DNA of 64,000 bases from Micavibrio sp. UBA1850 (lineage in GTDB: Bacteria; Pseudomonadota; Alphaproteobacteria; Micavibrionales; Micavibrionaceae), in the NCBI GenBank assembly GCA_002338525.1, contig DDIM01000004.1:124001-188000 (forward strand), given 5' to 3'. This document shows positions 43,315 to 53,368 of this stretch, in pieces (positions within the stretch are counted from its first letter, which is position 1; the number at the start of each line of letters is the position of its first letter). The translations under genes were made by a program, and so were the position numbers. The notes below the pieces were generated by a model. It was not told the DNA's origin. It did no database searches and saw nothing but the letters and a program-made list of their open reading frames with translations.

Positions 43315-45882
43315 ATGACTAGGTACAACATCAAGGAAACCGAAGAAAAGTGGCGTAACTATTGGGAAGATCAAAAATGTTTTGAGGCCACCCCAAACAA
43401 AGATAAAGAAAAATACTATGTCTTGGAAATGTTCCCCTATCCTTCAGGGCGTATTCATGTCGGCCACGTAAGAAACTATGCCTTGGGCGATGTTGTTGCG
43501 CGTTATAAACGTGCCAAGGGCTTCAACGTTCTTCACCCTATGGGATGGGATGCGTTTGGATTACCTGCTGAAAATGCAGCCATTGACAATAATCGTCACC
43601 CTGGTGAGTGGACATATGAAAATATCGCCGCCATGCGTGTTCAGTTAAAAGCAATGGGCCTATCTCTTGATTGGTCAAAAGAGCTGGCAACATGTCACCC
43701 GCAATATTACCGCCATGAACAAAAAATGTTTTTGGATTTTCTTAAAAAGGGCATTGCCTATCGTAAAGAAGCCATCGTCAACTGGGATCCTGTTGAAAAC
43801 ACAGTGCTTGCGAATGAACAAGTGGTTGATGGCAAGGGCTGGCGCTCAGGCGCACCGGTGGAACGCAAAAAGCTTAACCAATGGTCATTAAAAATTACTG
43901 ATTATGCGGAGGACTTGCTTGAAGGGCTCGATACGCTTGACCGTTGGCCTGAGAAAGTCCGCACGATGCAAAGCAATTGGATTGGAAAATCACAAGGGCT
44001 TCAGTTTAAGTGGGATCTTGTTGGCAGTGATGAACAAATCGATGTTTACACAACACGCCCCGATACAATTTTCGGTGCAAGCTTTGTCGGTTTGGCGCTT
44101 GACCATCCCTTAACAGAAAAGCTGGCCAGCGGCAAAGACGGTTTTGATCGTTTTAAATCTCAGTGCGAGGCGGTTGGCACATCTGAGGCGGCCATTGAAC
44201 AGGCAGAAAAAATTGGCTTCGACACTGGTCACAAAGTAAAGCATCCATTTATCGAAGGATTAGAGCTTCCCGTATATATTGCAAACTTTATCCTAATGGA
44301 TTACGGGACAGGCGCAATCTTTGCGTGTCCAGCACATGATCAACGCGACTTGGATTTTGCACGTAAGTACAATTTAGATGTTAAACCTGTCGTGCTGCCA
44401 GAAAATGAGCCTAATTTAACAATTGAGTCTGTTGCCTATACAGGCGAGGGGAAAATTGCCAACTCAGAGTTTTTGAACGGTCTGAGTATTGAGGACGCAA
44501 AATCTGAAATCATCAAGCGCATTGAAGATATGGGGCGCGGCCAAGGCACGACAAACTATCGCCTTCGCGATTGGGGGATTTCTCGTCAGCGTTACTGGGG
44601 ATGTCCGATCCCTGTTGTTTATCGTGACTCAGACGGAGCTTGTATTCCCGTACCAGAAGATCAACTTCCCGTTGAGCTTCCCGAGGATGTCTCTTTTGAT
44701 AAGCCAGGCAACCCGCTGGATCATCACCCAACATGGAAATATACGACGTGTCCTGAAACGGGCGAGCCTGCAACGCGTGAAACAGATACATTTGATACCT
44801 TTTTCGAGTCAAGCTGGTACTTTGCACGATATTGCGACCCACGTAATGAAAGCGAGGCCTTTGACGCCGACAAAGCTAACTACTGGACACCTGTTGATCA
44901 ATATATTGGTGGTGTCGAGCATGCGGTTCTTCACTTATTATACTCGCGCTTTTTCACACGCGCGCTGAGCGATTGTGGCTATCTAAAGACGAAAGAACCA
45001 TTCTCTGGACTTTATACGCAAGGAATGGTCGGGCACGTCACATATAAAGATGAGGACGATAAATGGGTTTACCCTAAAGATGTTGTTAAAAATGACGATG
45101 GAACGTTCACACATGCACAAACTGGTAAGCCTGTAGCACAAGGCAAGCCTATTAAGATGTCAAAATCTAAAAAGAACGTTATTGATCCTCAAGATATTCT
45201 CGATACCTATGGCGCGGATGCTGCGCGTATGTTTGTGTTATCTGACTCTCCACCAGGGCGTGACTTTGAATGGTCAGAAAACGGCGTAGACGGGGCATGG
45301 AAATATATCAATAAGCTCTATCGTATCGTAAGCGAGCGTCTTGATAACTTACCTGAAATTGACGCAGAATATAGCGGAACATTTTCAGACGGCGCCACTA
45401 AACTTCGTCAAAAATCCCATCAGACGATTTTAGCCATCGCGGAAGATATTGAAGCCTTCCATATGAATAAAATGGTGGCACGCATTCGTGAATTGTCAAA
45501 TATGATTGAGGCATTTAAAGCAAGTGACGCTGGTGATTTTTGGGCGCTTCGTGAAGCATTTGAAATCATGACAATATGTATGAACCCAATGATCCCGCAT
45601 TTGGCAGAAGAAATTTGGAAGATGATCGGACATTCAACACCTCTTGTTGATACATCATGGCCAACGGCTGACGAAACACTCTTAACCAGTGACACAATCG
45701 ATCTTGGTGTTCAGGTGAATGGAAAAGTAAAGGCCACGATAACCTTGCCAAAAGATGCTGATCAGAGTGTAGCGCAAGAAGTGGCGCTTGCTAATGACCA
45801 CGTAATAAGAGCCATGGCTGATAAAACAATGCGTAAATTCATTTATGTCCCTAATCGCATTGTTAATATTGTTGTAGGATAG
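43315..45882 (+). CDS. leuS: Leucyl-tRNA synthetase
   Basis: LeuS (855 residues) charges tRNA-Leu. The HIGH motif appears as HVGH in [21 protein letters not shown], the KMSKS loop as KMSKSKKN, and the CP1 editing domain lies between ([32 protein letters not shown]). Length is normal. It is part of DUF3576-leuS-lptE-holA. Confidence 0.98.
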   Translation: MTRYNIKETEEKWRNYWEDQKCFEATPNKDKEKYYVLEMFPYPSGRIHVGHVRNYALGDVVARYKRAKGFNVLHPMGWDAFGLPAENAAIDNNRHPGEWTYENIAAMRVQLKAMGLSLDWSKELATCHPQYYRHEQKMFLDFLKKGIAYRKEAIVNWDPVENTVLANEQVVDGKGWRSGAPVERKKLNQWSLKITDYAEDLLEGLDTLDRWPEKVRTMQSNWIGKSQGLQFKWDLVGSDEQIDVYTTRPDTIFGASFVGLALDHPLTEKLASGKDGFDRFKSQCEAVGTSEAAIEQAEKIGFDTGHKVKHPFIEGLELPVYIANFILMDYGTGAIFACPAHDQRDLDFARKYNLDVKPVVLPENEPNLTIESVAYTGEGKIANSEFLNGLSIEDAKSEIIKRIEDMGRGQGTTNYRLRDWGISRQRYWGCPIPVVYRDSDGACIPVPEDQLPVELPEDVSFDKPGNPLDHHPTWKYTTCPETGEPATRETDTFDTFFESSWYFARYCDPRNESEAFDADKANYWTPVDQYIGGVEHAVLHLLYSRFFTRALSDCGYLKTKEPFSGLYTQGMVGHVTYKDEDDKWVYPKDVVKNDDGTFTHAQTGKPVAQGKPIKMSKSKKNVIDPQDILDTYGADAARMFVLSDSPPGRDFEWSENGVDGAWKYINKLYRIVSERLDNLPEIDAEYSGTFSDGATKLRQKSHQTILAIAEDIEAFHMNKMVARIRELSNMIEAFKASDAGDFWALREAFEIMTICMNPMIPHLAEEIWKMIGHSTPLVDTSWPTADETLLTSDTIDLGVQVNGKVKATITLPKDADQSVAQEVALANDHVIRAMADKTMRKFIYVPNRIVNIVVG

Positions 45883-45888
45883 GTGAGC

Positions 45889-46401
45889 ATGTTTAGAGCG
45901 TTATGTCTTAGTTTTGTAATATGTGGTGTAGCCTTTATGCTGGCCAGCTGTGGCTTCACACCCATGTATGCAAAGCAAGACGCAACGTCCGAGAGTGTAA
46001 ATTTCACACTCAGGAATGTGGAAATCGATAAAATCCCTGACCGTGAAGGGCAATTACTTCGTAACAAACTGATTGATCGTTTTTATCAAAATGGCTTTCC
46101 TGATGAACCTCAATATGTTTTGAAGGTCTCGCCGATTGTCGAAACACTCAAAGATTTGGATGTGACGATTACTTCAGATACAACAAGAGCCCAACTTAAA
46201 TTAACCAGTCAATTTGCGTTAGTGGACCTTGAAAGCAATAAAGTCGTTCTTGAAAGACAACTTCAGTCTATCAACAGCTACAACGTCTTAGGAAGCGAAT
46301 TTGCAACGCGCGTAACAGAACGTAGCACGCGCGATAACGCCTTAGAGGATTTAGCACGACAAATTGAACGCGATATAGCCCTATTTGTGAAAATGAGATA
46401 A
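45889..46401 (+). CDS. lptE: LPS-assembly lipoprotein LptE
   Basis: About 170 residues with lipobox LASC (Cys21) followed by GFTPMY, the usual LptE start. LptE plugs and supports LptD in the outer membrane for LPS export. I chose the ATG at 45889 because AGGTGA lies just upstream; a GTG at 45883 directly after the leuS stop is an alternative. Gene order with leuS and holA is the standard proteobacterial one, which supports the call for this divergent family. Confidence 0.85.
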   Translation: MFRALCLSFVICGVAFMLASCGFTPMYAKQDATSESVNFTLRNVEIDKIPDREGQLLRNKLIDRFYQNGFPDEPQYVLKVSPIVETLKDLDVTITSDTTRAQLKLTSQFALVDLESNKVVLERQLQSINSYNVLGSEFATRVTERSTRDNALEDLARQIERDIALFVKMR

Positions 46402-46402
46402 T

Positions 46403-47407
46403 ATGAAAGTCGCCTACAGAGACATAAAAGGCTTTGCAGATAACCCGCCTCTCAATTTAGGCGCTATACTTGTTTATGGGCCAGACCACGGCCTTATGAA
46501 GGATAGGGTTAAAAAGATATGTGAAAAGGTTGTGACAGATATCAATGACCCTTTTAACGTTTCTGATTTAGATTTAGACATGATAGAAAATGTCTCGCAA
46601 GTCATTGATGAAGCCAACACCGTGTCTATGATGGGCGGAAATCGCCTCATACGTGTAAGAGCCGGTGCCGACAAACTAACAGCCACACTTAAAGAGTATC
46701 TGAAAGACCCTAATCCTGATGCTATGATTGTCATCGAAGCAGGTGAGTTAACACCTCGCTCTACGCTTCGTAAGCTCTGTGAAACAGATAAGATGGCCGC
46801 TGCCCTACCATGTTACGTAGAAGAGGCAAAAGACCTTGTCAGCCTTATTACAACAAAGCTGCAAGAAGAGGGACTAAGCATAGAGCAAGATGCACGTGTA
46901 TGGCTTGCTCAAAATCTCAGCGGTGATCACCAACGCGCCAAGAGTGAGATTGAAAAATTAATCCTATACAAAGGCCAAGACAGCGATAAAAAAATATCTG
47001 TTATGGATGCCGTTCAAAGTTCAGGGCTTGCTGGATCTTTATCAATGGACGATTTGGTGTACAGTGTCGCTGATAGAAACACAAGAGACTCTTTAAAAAG
47101 TTTAGAAGCCCTAACACAAGACGGCATTCCCGCAGTTGCCGTGCTGCGTGGCTTGCAAAACCATTTTCGCAAACTTCTACAGGTAAGAAGCCTTATTGAA
47201 ACGGGCGCATCGCCTGCTGAGGCACTTAATAGTATAAAGCCACCACTTTTCTTCAAAGTAAAAGACCGCTTTGCAAATCAAACAAGAAACTGGAACGTCC
47301 AAAAAATACATCAACTATTGGATGAACTTTCAGACATAGAATCAAAAACGAAATCAAGCGGTTATAATCCAGACACGCTTGTTGGACAATTCATAGCCAG
47401 AATTTAA
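46403..47407 (+). CDS. holA: DNA polymerase III delta subunit
   Basis: HolA (334 residues) is the wrench of the clamp loader that opens the beta clamp. Visible segments are LVYGPDHGLMKDRVKKI, LSGDHQRAKSEIEKLILY and the C-terminal LRGLQNHFRKLLQVRSLIE with a DELSDIESKTKSSGYNP end. It lies one base after the lptE stop and converges with parB 18 bases away. Confidence 0.94.
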   Translation: MKVAYRDIKGFADNPPLNLGAILVYGPDHGLMKDRVKKICEKVVTDINDPFNVSDLDLDMIENVSQVIDEANTVSMMGGNRLIRVRAGADKLTATLKEYLKDPNPDAMIVIEAGELTPRSTLRKLCETDKMAAALPCYVEEAKDLVSLITTKLQEEGLSIEQDARVWLAQNLSGDHQRAKSEIEKLILYKGQDSDKKISVMDAVQSSGLAGSLSMDDLVYSVADRNTRDSLKSLEALTQDGIPAVAVLRGLQNHFRKLLQVRSLIETGASPAEALNSIKPPLFFKVKDRFANQTRNWNVQKIHQLLDELSDIESKTKSSGYNPDTLVGQFIARI

Positions 47408-47424
47408 AGAAATCCATTGTCGCT

Positions 47425-48417
47425 TTAAGATACGCGTGATGATAAGCGGTGCACCAACTCATCTAACTGATCGAGAGATTTGAAATCAATTGAAACACTG
47501 CCAGACTGCGCACCTTTCATATCAATTTCAACCTTAAGCCCTAATTGATCAGAAACTTCGTTTTCCAACGCTATCGTATTGACGTCTTTTTCGGGCTTAG
47601 CTTTGGGCTTTGATGCTTTTTTAGCTGGCTTACCCTTGCTGCTATTCATCATGTTCTCAACTTCACGTACATTGAGACCATCTTTTATGATTTTATCAGC
47701 AAGCGCGACAGGGTCATCCGCCGTAATCAAAGCTCGCGCCTGACCGGCGGAGAGGGCACCATCACGAAGATATTTATGAATTTTTTCAGGCAACTTCATC
47801 AAACGCGTCATATTGGCAACATATGAACGTGACTTACCTACGGCCTTCGACGCTTCTTCTTGCGTATAGGCAAACTCTTCAATCAATTGAGATAAAGCTA
47901 AGGCTTCGTCAATTGGGTTCAAATCTTCACGTTGAAGATTTTCGATGATCCCTATCTCTAAAGTTAGCTTATCAGATAATTCTTTGATAATAACAGGGAC
48001 TTCATGTACACCCGCGATTTGCGCTGCGCGCCAACGACGCTCACCAGCAACAATTTCAAATTGATCGTCATTATGTGGGTTTGGCCTAACAAGAAGCGGT
48101 TGGATAATACCATGCTCTTTAATAGATGCGGCAAGCTCTTCCAAGGACTCATCATTAAACGTACGTCGTGGCTGATATGCGCCAGGATGAATTTGTGCAA
48201 CATCGATGAGACGTCTTTGTTGTTTTTTTGCAGTAGCTCCAGAAAGATCAGATTCAGGCGCTTCAAAAACATCGCCATTTTCATCTAATTGAGGGTATTC
48301 ACCCTCTTCATCTTCGAACAATGCATCTAAACCACGGCCTAAACCACGCTTTTTAAAACTTTTTTCTAATGTTTCGTATACGTTATCGTCAGATTTGTCA
48401 GATTTCTTATTTGCCAT
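47425..48417 (-). CDS. parB: Chromosome-partitioning protein ParB
   Basis: 330 residues: an N-terminal region with RGLGRGLDALF, the CTPase/ParB core (IHPGAYQPRRTFNDESLEELAASI, VAGERRWRAAQIAG), the helix-turn-helix (YTQEEASKAVGKSRSYVANMTRLMKLP) that reads parS, a Lys/Ala-rich linker (about 250-275) and a C-terminal dimer domain. ParB loads on the parS sites at 49642-54108 and slides as a CTP-bound clamp. It follows parA by two bases. Confidence 0.97.
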   Translation of the reverse strand: MANKKSDKSDDNVYETLEKSFKKRGLGRGLDALFEDEEGEYPQLDENGDVFEAPESDLSGATAKKQQRRLIDVAQIHPGAYQPRRTFNDESLEELAASIKEHGIIQPLLVRPNPHNDDQFEIVAGERRWRAAQIAGVHEVPVIIKELSDKLTLEIGIIENLQREDLNPIDEALALSQLIEEFAYTQEEASKAVGKSRSYVANMTRLMKLPEKIHKYLRDGALSAGQARALITADDPVALADKIIKDGLNVREVENMMNSSKGKPAKKASKPKAKPEKDVNTIALENEVSDQLGLKVEIDMKGAQSGSVSIDFKSLDQLDELVHRLSSRVS

Positions 48418-48419
48418 TT

Positions 48420-49265
48420 TTATGCCACCTTGTCTCCAGAGCTATGCGCAGATAGATATTTCTTATCATCATTATTAACAAGTTTCTTTTCACGACGCAA
48501 AACCTCTTTTGCAAGTGAAATATAGGCTTGCGCCCCTGTGCACTTCATATCATAGACAATGGCAGGCAAGCCAAATGATGGGGCTTCTGATAAGCGCACA
48601 TTACGAGGGATCACAGTTTTATAAACACGGTCACCAAAATGGTCTCGTACATCTGCCTCTACCATGGCTGAGAGATTATTACGCTTGTCATACATCGTAA
48701 GAACAACACCTTGGATATTAAGACGCGCGTTAAAGTTTTTACGTACACGATCAATCGTTTTAACAAGATGACTTAAGCCTTCAAGAGCATAAAACTCACA
48801 CTGCATTGGGACCACCACTGAATCAACGGCAACCAATGCATTAAGTGTTAAAAGGCTAAGAGAAGGAGGACAATCAAATATTACATAGTCGAAGGGCAAG
48901 GGCTTGCGTAAAGCCTCTTTAAGGCGGAACTCACGATTACTTGCAGTAACAAGTTCAACTTCGGCACCAGACAAATGTATAGTGGAGGGGACAATTTTGA
49001 GCTGTGGAACCTTTGTTGGTACGCAAACTGACATTACATCAGCATCACCAAACAAAAGATCGTATGCGCTACCACGGATTGATGATCGACGAACACCTAA
49101 ACCCGTTGAAGCATTCCCCTGAGGATCCAAATCTACAAGCAATACTTTCTTACCTACAGCACACAAAGCCGTTGCAAGATTAACAGCTGTCGTTGTTTTA
49201 CCAACGCCGCCTTTTTGATTTGCAATCGCTAAGAAACGGGGAAGTTTTGTTTGAGTGTCCTGCAT
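48420..49265 (-). CDS. parA: Chromosome-partitioning ATPase ParA
   Basis: 281 residues with the deviant Walker A NQKGGVGKTTTAVNLA, DLDPQGNASTGLG and VIFDCPPSLSLLTLNALVA. It is the small, chromosomal type without an N-terminal HTH. ParA moves ParB-parS complexes after replication. It shares an operon with parB. A 109-base gap to rsmG contains an inverted repeat and one DnaA-box-like 9-mer. Confidence 0.97.
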   Translation of the reverse strand: MQDTQTKLPRFLAIANQKGGVGKTTTAVNLATALCAVGKKVLLVDLDPQGNASTGLGVRRSSIRGSAYDLLFGDADVMSVCVPTKVPQLKIVPSTIHLSGAEVELVTASNREFRLKEALRKPLPFDYVIFDCPPSLSLLTLNALVAVDSVVVPMQCEFYALEGLSHLVKTIDRVRKNFNARLNIQGVVLTMYDKRNNLSAMVEADVRDHFGDRVYKTVIPRNVRLSEAPSFGLPAIVYDMKCTGAQAYISLAKEVLRREKKLVNNDDKKYLSAHSSGDKVA

Positions 49266-49316
49266 GATAGAGCCTCATTCGTTATTTTTTGAATAAAATA
49301 AACCTACAAGATAACC

Positions 49317-49340
49317 CGCTAAATATTCAAGAATTTAGCG
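49317..49340. promoter_or_regulatory. Inverted repeat upstream of parA
   Basis: CGCTAAAT (49317-49324) and ATTTAGCG (49333-49340) form a perfect repeat with an eight-base loop, in the rsmG-parA gap. It has no T-run on the minus strand, so an operator is more likely than a terminator. A 9-mer TTATGCACA matching the DnaA-box consensus lies at 49355-49363. Confidence 0.45.
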
Positions 49341-49374
49341 TAAAGCTATATAACTTATGCACAAATTTAAGCTT

Positions 49375-49962
49375 TTACCATTTTACTTTAATTATGGCAG
49401 AATCAGGAGATAAAGGGCTTTTAACCACATCAAGCTCGACGTTTTTGGCACGTGTAGAATCTTCGATTTCTTCATTGTATCGCGCACCTTTTAAAAACAA
49501 GCCGCGCATCCCGGGCTTAGCCCAAGCCTCACAAAAGCCCAAAAGGTCGTCTAGGGGCGCCAGAGCGCGCGCCGTTACAACATCAGGCGCGGGCAGGGAT
49601 GCCTCCTCTATACGAGCGTTATGCACCGTTACAGGTGTATTTGTTTCACGTGAAACAGCCCTCATAAAAGAACATTTCCTTTGATCTGATTCAATCAGAT
49701 GAACTTCAAGCTCTGGACGCAATATCGCAAGAACCAATCCAGGGAAACCAGCTCCACAACCCAAATCATACAATACTGATGATTCACGTGAAACATGATC
49801 ATTTAATTGTATTGAATCTAAGATGTGACGCTCCCACGACTGGGGCAGGGTATTGGGGCTTACCAAATTGATGGTTTTTTGCCATTTGTGTAGTAGGGCA
49901 TCATAGACGCGGAGCTTATCTAATGATTCACGTGAAACATTATGTTCTAGTTCATGCGACAT
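49375..49962 (-). CDS. rsmG: 16S rRNA (guanine-527-N7) methyltransferase RsmG
   Basis: RsmG (GidB, 195 residues) methylates G527 of 16S rRNA with SAM. Motif I is [17 protein letters not shown], with [12 protein letters not shown] and [10 protein letters not shown] before it and [14 protein letters not shown] after. Three parS or near-parS sites lie inside the gene in the same frame and encode VSRES, VSRES and VSRET at about residues 9, 57 and 102. The start overlaps the end of mnmG by 11 bases. Confidence 0.97.
   Translation of the reverse strand: MSHELEHNVSRESLDKLRVYDALLHKWQKTINLVSPNTLPQSWERHILDSIQLNDHVSRESSVLYDLGCGAGFPGLVLAILRPELEVHLIESDQRKCSFMRAVSRETNTPVTVHNARIEEASLPAPDVVTARALAPLDDLLGFCEAWAKPGMRGLFLKGARYNEEIEDSTRAKNVELDVVKSPLSPDSAIIKVKW
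49642..49657. other. parS site 1 (perfect), inside rsmG
   Basis: TGTTTCACGTGAAACA, the exact 16-base bacterial parS palindrome. It is about 0.4 kb upstream of parA. Confidence 0.95.
49780..49795. other. parS site 2 (one mismatch), inside rsmG
   Basis: TGATTCACGTGAAACA differs from the consensus at one base (position 3, T to A). Confidence 0.85.
49924..49939. other. parS site 3 (one mismatch), start of rsmG
   Basis: TGATTCACGTGAAACA, the same variant as site 2, near the N-terminal end of rsmG. Confidence 0.85.
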
Positions 49963-51844
49963 GAGTCTTCGTCCCGTTCATCTTTACATGGCGAAGCAAT
50001 GCCATGATAGCAGCAGGGGTCACGCCAGGAATTCTAGATGCTGCCCCCAACGTTGCAGGCGATGCCGTTTCTAATTTTTGACGAACTTCATTTGATAAAG
50101 ACCCTACAAGCGAGTAATCAAGATCTGATGGAATTGTTAAATTTTCGTCGCGTTTGAAAGCTTTTATGTCAGCATCTTGTCGATCCATGTAGCCCGCATA
50201 ATTTGCATCAATCTCAATTTGCTCTCGAATATCAGAACTAATCTCGTTCATCTTAGGCCAAATTGATGCTAAATCATCCCACGTAATTGTGTGGTAACTG
50301 AGCAAGTCATAGATCGTCCGTCTGCGACCATCTTTATTGATTTTCACACCATACTTTTCTAATTCGTTAGGTGTTGAGTCGATGCTCTGAACGTAAGAAA
50401 GGCCTTGAGACAGACGGTCAAATTTATCATTCCATAATTTTATACGCTCATCACCCACACAGCCCAGCTCGATACCGATAGGTGTGAGGCGCTGATCAGC
50501 ATTGTCGGCACGAAGTTTTAATCTGTACTCGGCGCGTGACGTGAACATTCTATATGGCTCAGGCGCACCTCGCGTGATTAAATCATCAATAAGCACGCCT
50601 ATGTAAGCCTCAGAGCGATCTAGAGTGAAGGCCTGCACTGTTTCACGTGAAACATCGGCTTTAGACGCTTGTAGAGCTGCGTTAATGCCCGCAATGAGCC
50701 CTTGCGCAGCAGCCTCTTCATATCCAGTGGTTCCATTAATTTGGCCTGCTAAAAACAGTCCGCCCAACGCCTTCACTTCTAAAGTATTTTTCAAAGCGCG
50801 TGGGTCAACATAATCATATTCAATCGCATACGCCCATTCTAAAACTTCAACATTTTCCAAACCGGGAATTGTTCTTAAAAACTTTTCCTGAACATCAATA
50901 GGCAATGCATTTGAAATACCATTTGGATAAACAGTATGGTCATCCAACCCTTCAGGCTCCAAAAATATCTGGTGGCTCTCTTTGTCGGCAAAACGCATAA
51001 TCTTGTCTTCAATAGATGGACAGTAGCGCGGCCCAGTCCCCTTAATTTGCCCCGAGTATAAAGGGGCTTGATGAATATTATCACGAATGATTTTATGCGT
51101 TTCCTCAGTCGTATGAGTAATATGACATGGGATTTGTCGGACTGTAATTTTGTCCGTCATAAATGAAAATGGAACAGGCGGATTATCGCCAGGCTGTACC
51201 GTACAGGCATCCCAGTTAATGGTGCGGCCATCAAGGCGAGCCGGTGTCCCTGTTTTAAGACGTCCCAAAGGTAGACCTAGACGTTCTAAAGTTTCTGCCA
51301 AGCCGATTGATGGTTTCTCACCAACGCGCCCAGCAGAAATTGTCTCTTGGCCTCTATGGATAATGCCTCTTAAAAATGTCCCCGTTGTAATGACCACAGA
51401 ATGAGCCTGCAACGCGCGCCCCTCTGAAGTCATGACCCCTAAAATCTCGCCGTCATCATTTAAAATAAGATCCTCTGCGCCTTCACCGATTAAAGATAGA
51501 TTAGGATAGTCGCTTAATGTTTTGAGCATCGCTTGGCGGTAGAGCTTTCTATCTGCCTGCGCGCGAGGCCCACGAACAGCAGCCCCCTTAGAGGCATTCA
51601 ACATTCTGTATTGTATACCTGCCTGATCTATAACGCGGCCCATAACCCCGTCAAGCGCATCTATTTCTCGCACCAGATGGCCTTTACCAAGCCCCCCAAT
51701 CGCAGGGTTACATGACATAACACCGATCGTTTCAATCTTATGAGTAAGGAGCGCAGTTCTCGCGCCCATGCGCGCAGATGCAGCGGCTGCTTCGCAACCA
51801 GCATGCCCTCCACCAATAACAATAACGTCAAATGAATTTTCCAT
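49952..51844 (-). CDS. mnmG: tRNA uridine-5-carboxymethylaminomethyl modification enzyme MnmG
   Basis: MnmG (GidA, 630 residues) with MnmE installs cmnm5 at U34 of several tRNAs. The FAD motif [59 protein letters not shown] and [21 protein letters not shown] are canonical. One perfect parS lies in the gene (50639-50654). It is 58 bases from mnmE on the same strand. Confidence 0.98.
   Translation of the reverse strand: MENSFDVIVIGGGHAGCEAAAASARMGARTALLTHKIETIGVMSCNPAIGGLGKGHLVREIDALDGVMGRVIDQAGIQYRMLNASKGAAVRGPRAQADRKLYRQAMLKTLSDYPNLSLIGEGAEDLILNDDGEILGVMTSEGRALQAHSVVITTGTFLRGIIHRGQETISAGRVGEKPSIGLAETLERLGLPLGRLKTGTPARLDGRTINWDACTVQPGDNPPVPFSFMTDKITVRQIPCHITHTTEETHKIIRDNIHQAPLYSGQIKGTGPRYCPSIEDKIMRFADKESHQIFLEPEGLDDHTVYPNGISNALPIDVQEKFLRTIPGLENVEVLEWAYAIEYDYVDPRALKNTLEVKALGGLFLAGQINGTTGYEEAAAQGLIAGINAALQASKADVSRETVQAFTLDRSEAYIGVLIDDLITRGAPEPYRMFTSRAEYRLKLRADNADQRLTPIGIELGCVGDERIKLWNDKFDRLSQGLSYVQSIDSTPNELEKYGVKINKDGRRRTIYDLLSYHTITWDDLASIWPKMNEISSDIREQIEIDANYAGYMDRQDADIKAFKRDENLTIPSDLDYSLVGSLSNEVRQKLETASPATLGAASRIPGVTPAAIMALLRHVKMNGTKTHVA
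50639..50654. other. parS site 4 (perfect), inside mnmG
   Basis: TGTTTCACGTGAAACA, exact consensus, coding for VSRET in mnmG. Confidence 0.95.
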
Positions 51845-51902
51845 AGCCGGCTATATATCAAAAGGCTGTGGAAAAAGCTAGTTTTTTAAATAAAGGTAAC
51901 GA

Positions 51903-53261
51903 TTACTTACCGATGCAAAAGTCATTGAATATTACATCCAACAAATCTTCAACGTCTACGCGCCCCGTTATTTTACCCAAAGCGCGCATCGCAAGGCGAA
52001 TATCTTCCGCCATTAAATCCAGTTGCTGACCCTGTAGCGCACGTTCAATAGAAAATGTCGCATCGCTTAGATTCTGTCTGTGGCGGGCACGCGTCAAAGA
52101 CACGCCTTCACCAGAAGCGGATCCTACTAAATCATCCAACTTCATTTTTATATCCGCCAACAAATCCTCGATACCCGATTGGTTTTTCGTTGATATCTTC
52201 AACGCATCAATATCAACTTTTTGGGGTAAATCTGATTTGTTAATAACCACGAGCGAAGACTCATCTTTGTGCTGAATAATATCGTCTTGCTTTTCAAGAG
52301 GGACGCTTCCATCAATGAGTAATATTTTTATATCCGCAGATTTGGCACGATCTAATGCGCGAACAATCCCCTCAGATTCAATTTTGTCATGATCGCTATC
52401 TCCTAGATCATTTGATCGTAATCCAGCCGTATCGGACAAAATAACAGGGTAGCCGGCTATATCTAGGTGCGTTTCGATGACATCTCGTGTCGTACCCGAA
52501 ACGTCTGAGACTATGGCAACATCACGTTGTGTTAAAATATTGATTAAGCTAGATTTTCCAGCATTCGGAACGCCAATTACCACCACTGAAAACCCATCTC
52601 TGAGGCGTTCTCCACGGCGATTGTCGTCAAGGTGGTGTGCAATGTCACGATTTAAATCGCTCAGGTCGACGAGAATCGGCGTTAGAAATCCGTCAGGAAG
52701 CTCCTCATCTGCAAAATCAATCGACGCTTCTAAATAGGCCAACCCTTTTTTAAGTCGCTCACCCCACATGCGATAAATTGATGACAGTCCCCCTTCCATT
52801 TGAATAAGCGCTTGCTGCTTTTGCAAAGAAGTTTCTGCATGGATTAAATCAGCAACTGCCTCAGCCTCTGTTAAGTCCATTTTTCCATTTTCAAAAGCGC
52901 GGCGAGTAAATTCACCAGGCTCAGCCATTCGGTGATTTTCTAATGTCGCTAAAAGAGACAACATATCTTGAACGACAGCAGGACTCCCGTGGCAATGATA
53001 CTCTACGCAATCTTCGCCCGTAAAACTATGTGGCCCATCGAAAGACAAAACGAGCGCGTGGTCAATCACTTGGCCGCTCATCGCATGCGTTTGAGGATAA
53101 TAGAGTTTACACAAATGTGCTTTGCGTGCCTCAATCGTTTTTCCATGAACTAAAGTAGAAAGACTTTGATGCGCTTGTGGTCCAGACACACGAATGACAG
53201 CAACGCCAGATCGCCCCCTCGCAGAAGATAATGCAAAAATTGTGTCTATCATGATATCCAT
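51903..53261 (-). CDS. mnmE: tRNA modification GTPase MnmE
   Basis: MnmE (TrmE, 452 residues) is the GTPase partner of MnmG. It has the N-terminal folate-binding domain (DTIFALSSARGRSGVAVIRVSG), helical domain, and the G domain with GVPNAGKSS, DTAGLR and NKSD. It ends with the conserved FCIGK containing the C-terminal Cys. Length is normal. An alternative Met lies three residues in. Confidence 0.98.
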   Translation of the reverse strand: MDIMIDTIFALSSARGRSGVAVIRVSGPQAHQSLSTLVHGKTIEARKAHLCKLYYPQTHAMSGQVIDHALVLSFDGPHSFTGEDCVEYHCHGSPAVVQDMLSLLATLENHRMAEPGEFTRRAFENGKMDLTEAEAVADLIHAETSLQKQQALIQMEGGLSSIYRMWGERLKKGLAYLEASIDFADEELPDGFLTPILVDLSDLNRDIAHHLDDNRRGERLRDGFSVVVIGVPNAGKSSLINILTQRDVAIVSDVSGTTRDVIETHLDIAGYPVILSDTAGLRSNDLGDSDHDKIESEGIVRALDRAKSADIKILLIDGSVPLEKQDDIIQHKDESSLVVINKSDLPQKVDIDALKISTKNQSGIEDLLADIKMKLDDLVGSASGEGVSLTRARHRQNLSDATFSIERALQGQQLDLMAEDIRLAMRALGKITGRVDVEDLLDVIFNDFCIGK

Positions 53262-53368
53262 TCCTTAAAAAACTAACACGCTTTATAACAAAGCCTATAG
53301 TGAAAGCGAAATAAAAAAACAACACGGCATTGTTGGCGGTGCCCTCATAAGTTTGATAAACTCCATTT

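Noticed and set aside
49266..49374. Replication origin beside parA
   Set aside because: Only one DnaA-box-like 9-mer (49355-49363) is seen; one or two such matches are expected by chance in 64 kb, and no AT-rich unwinding repeats accompany it.
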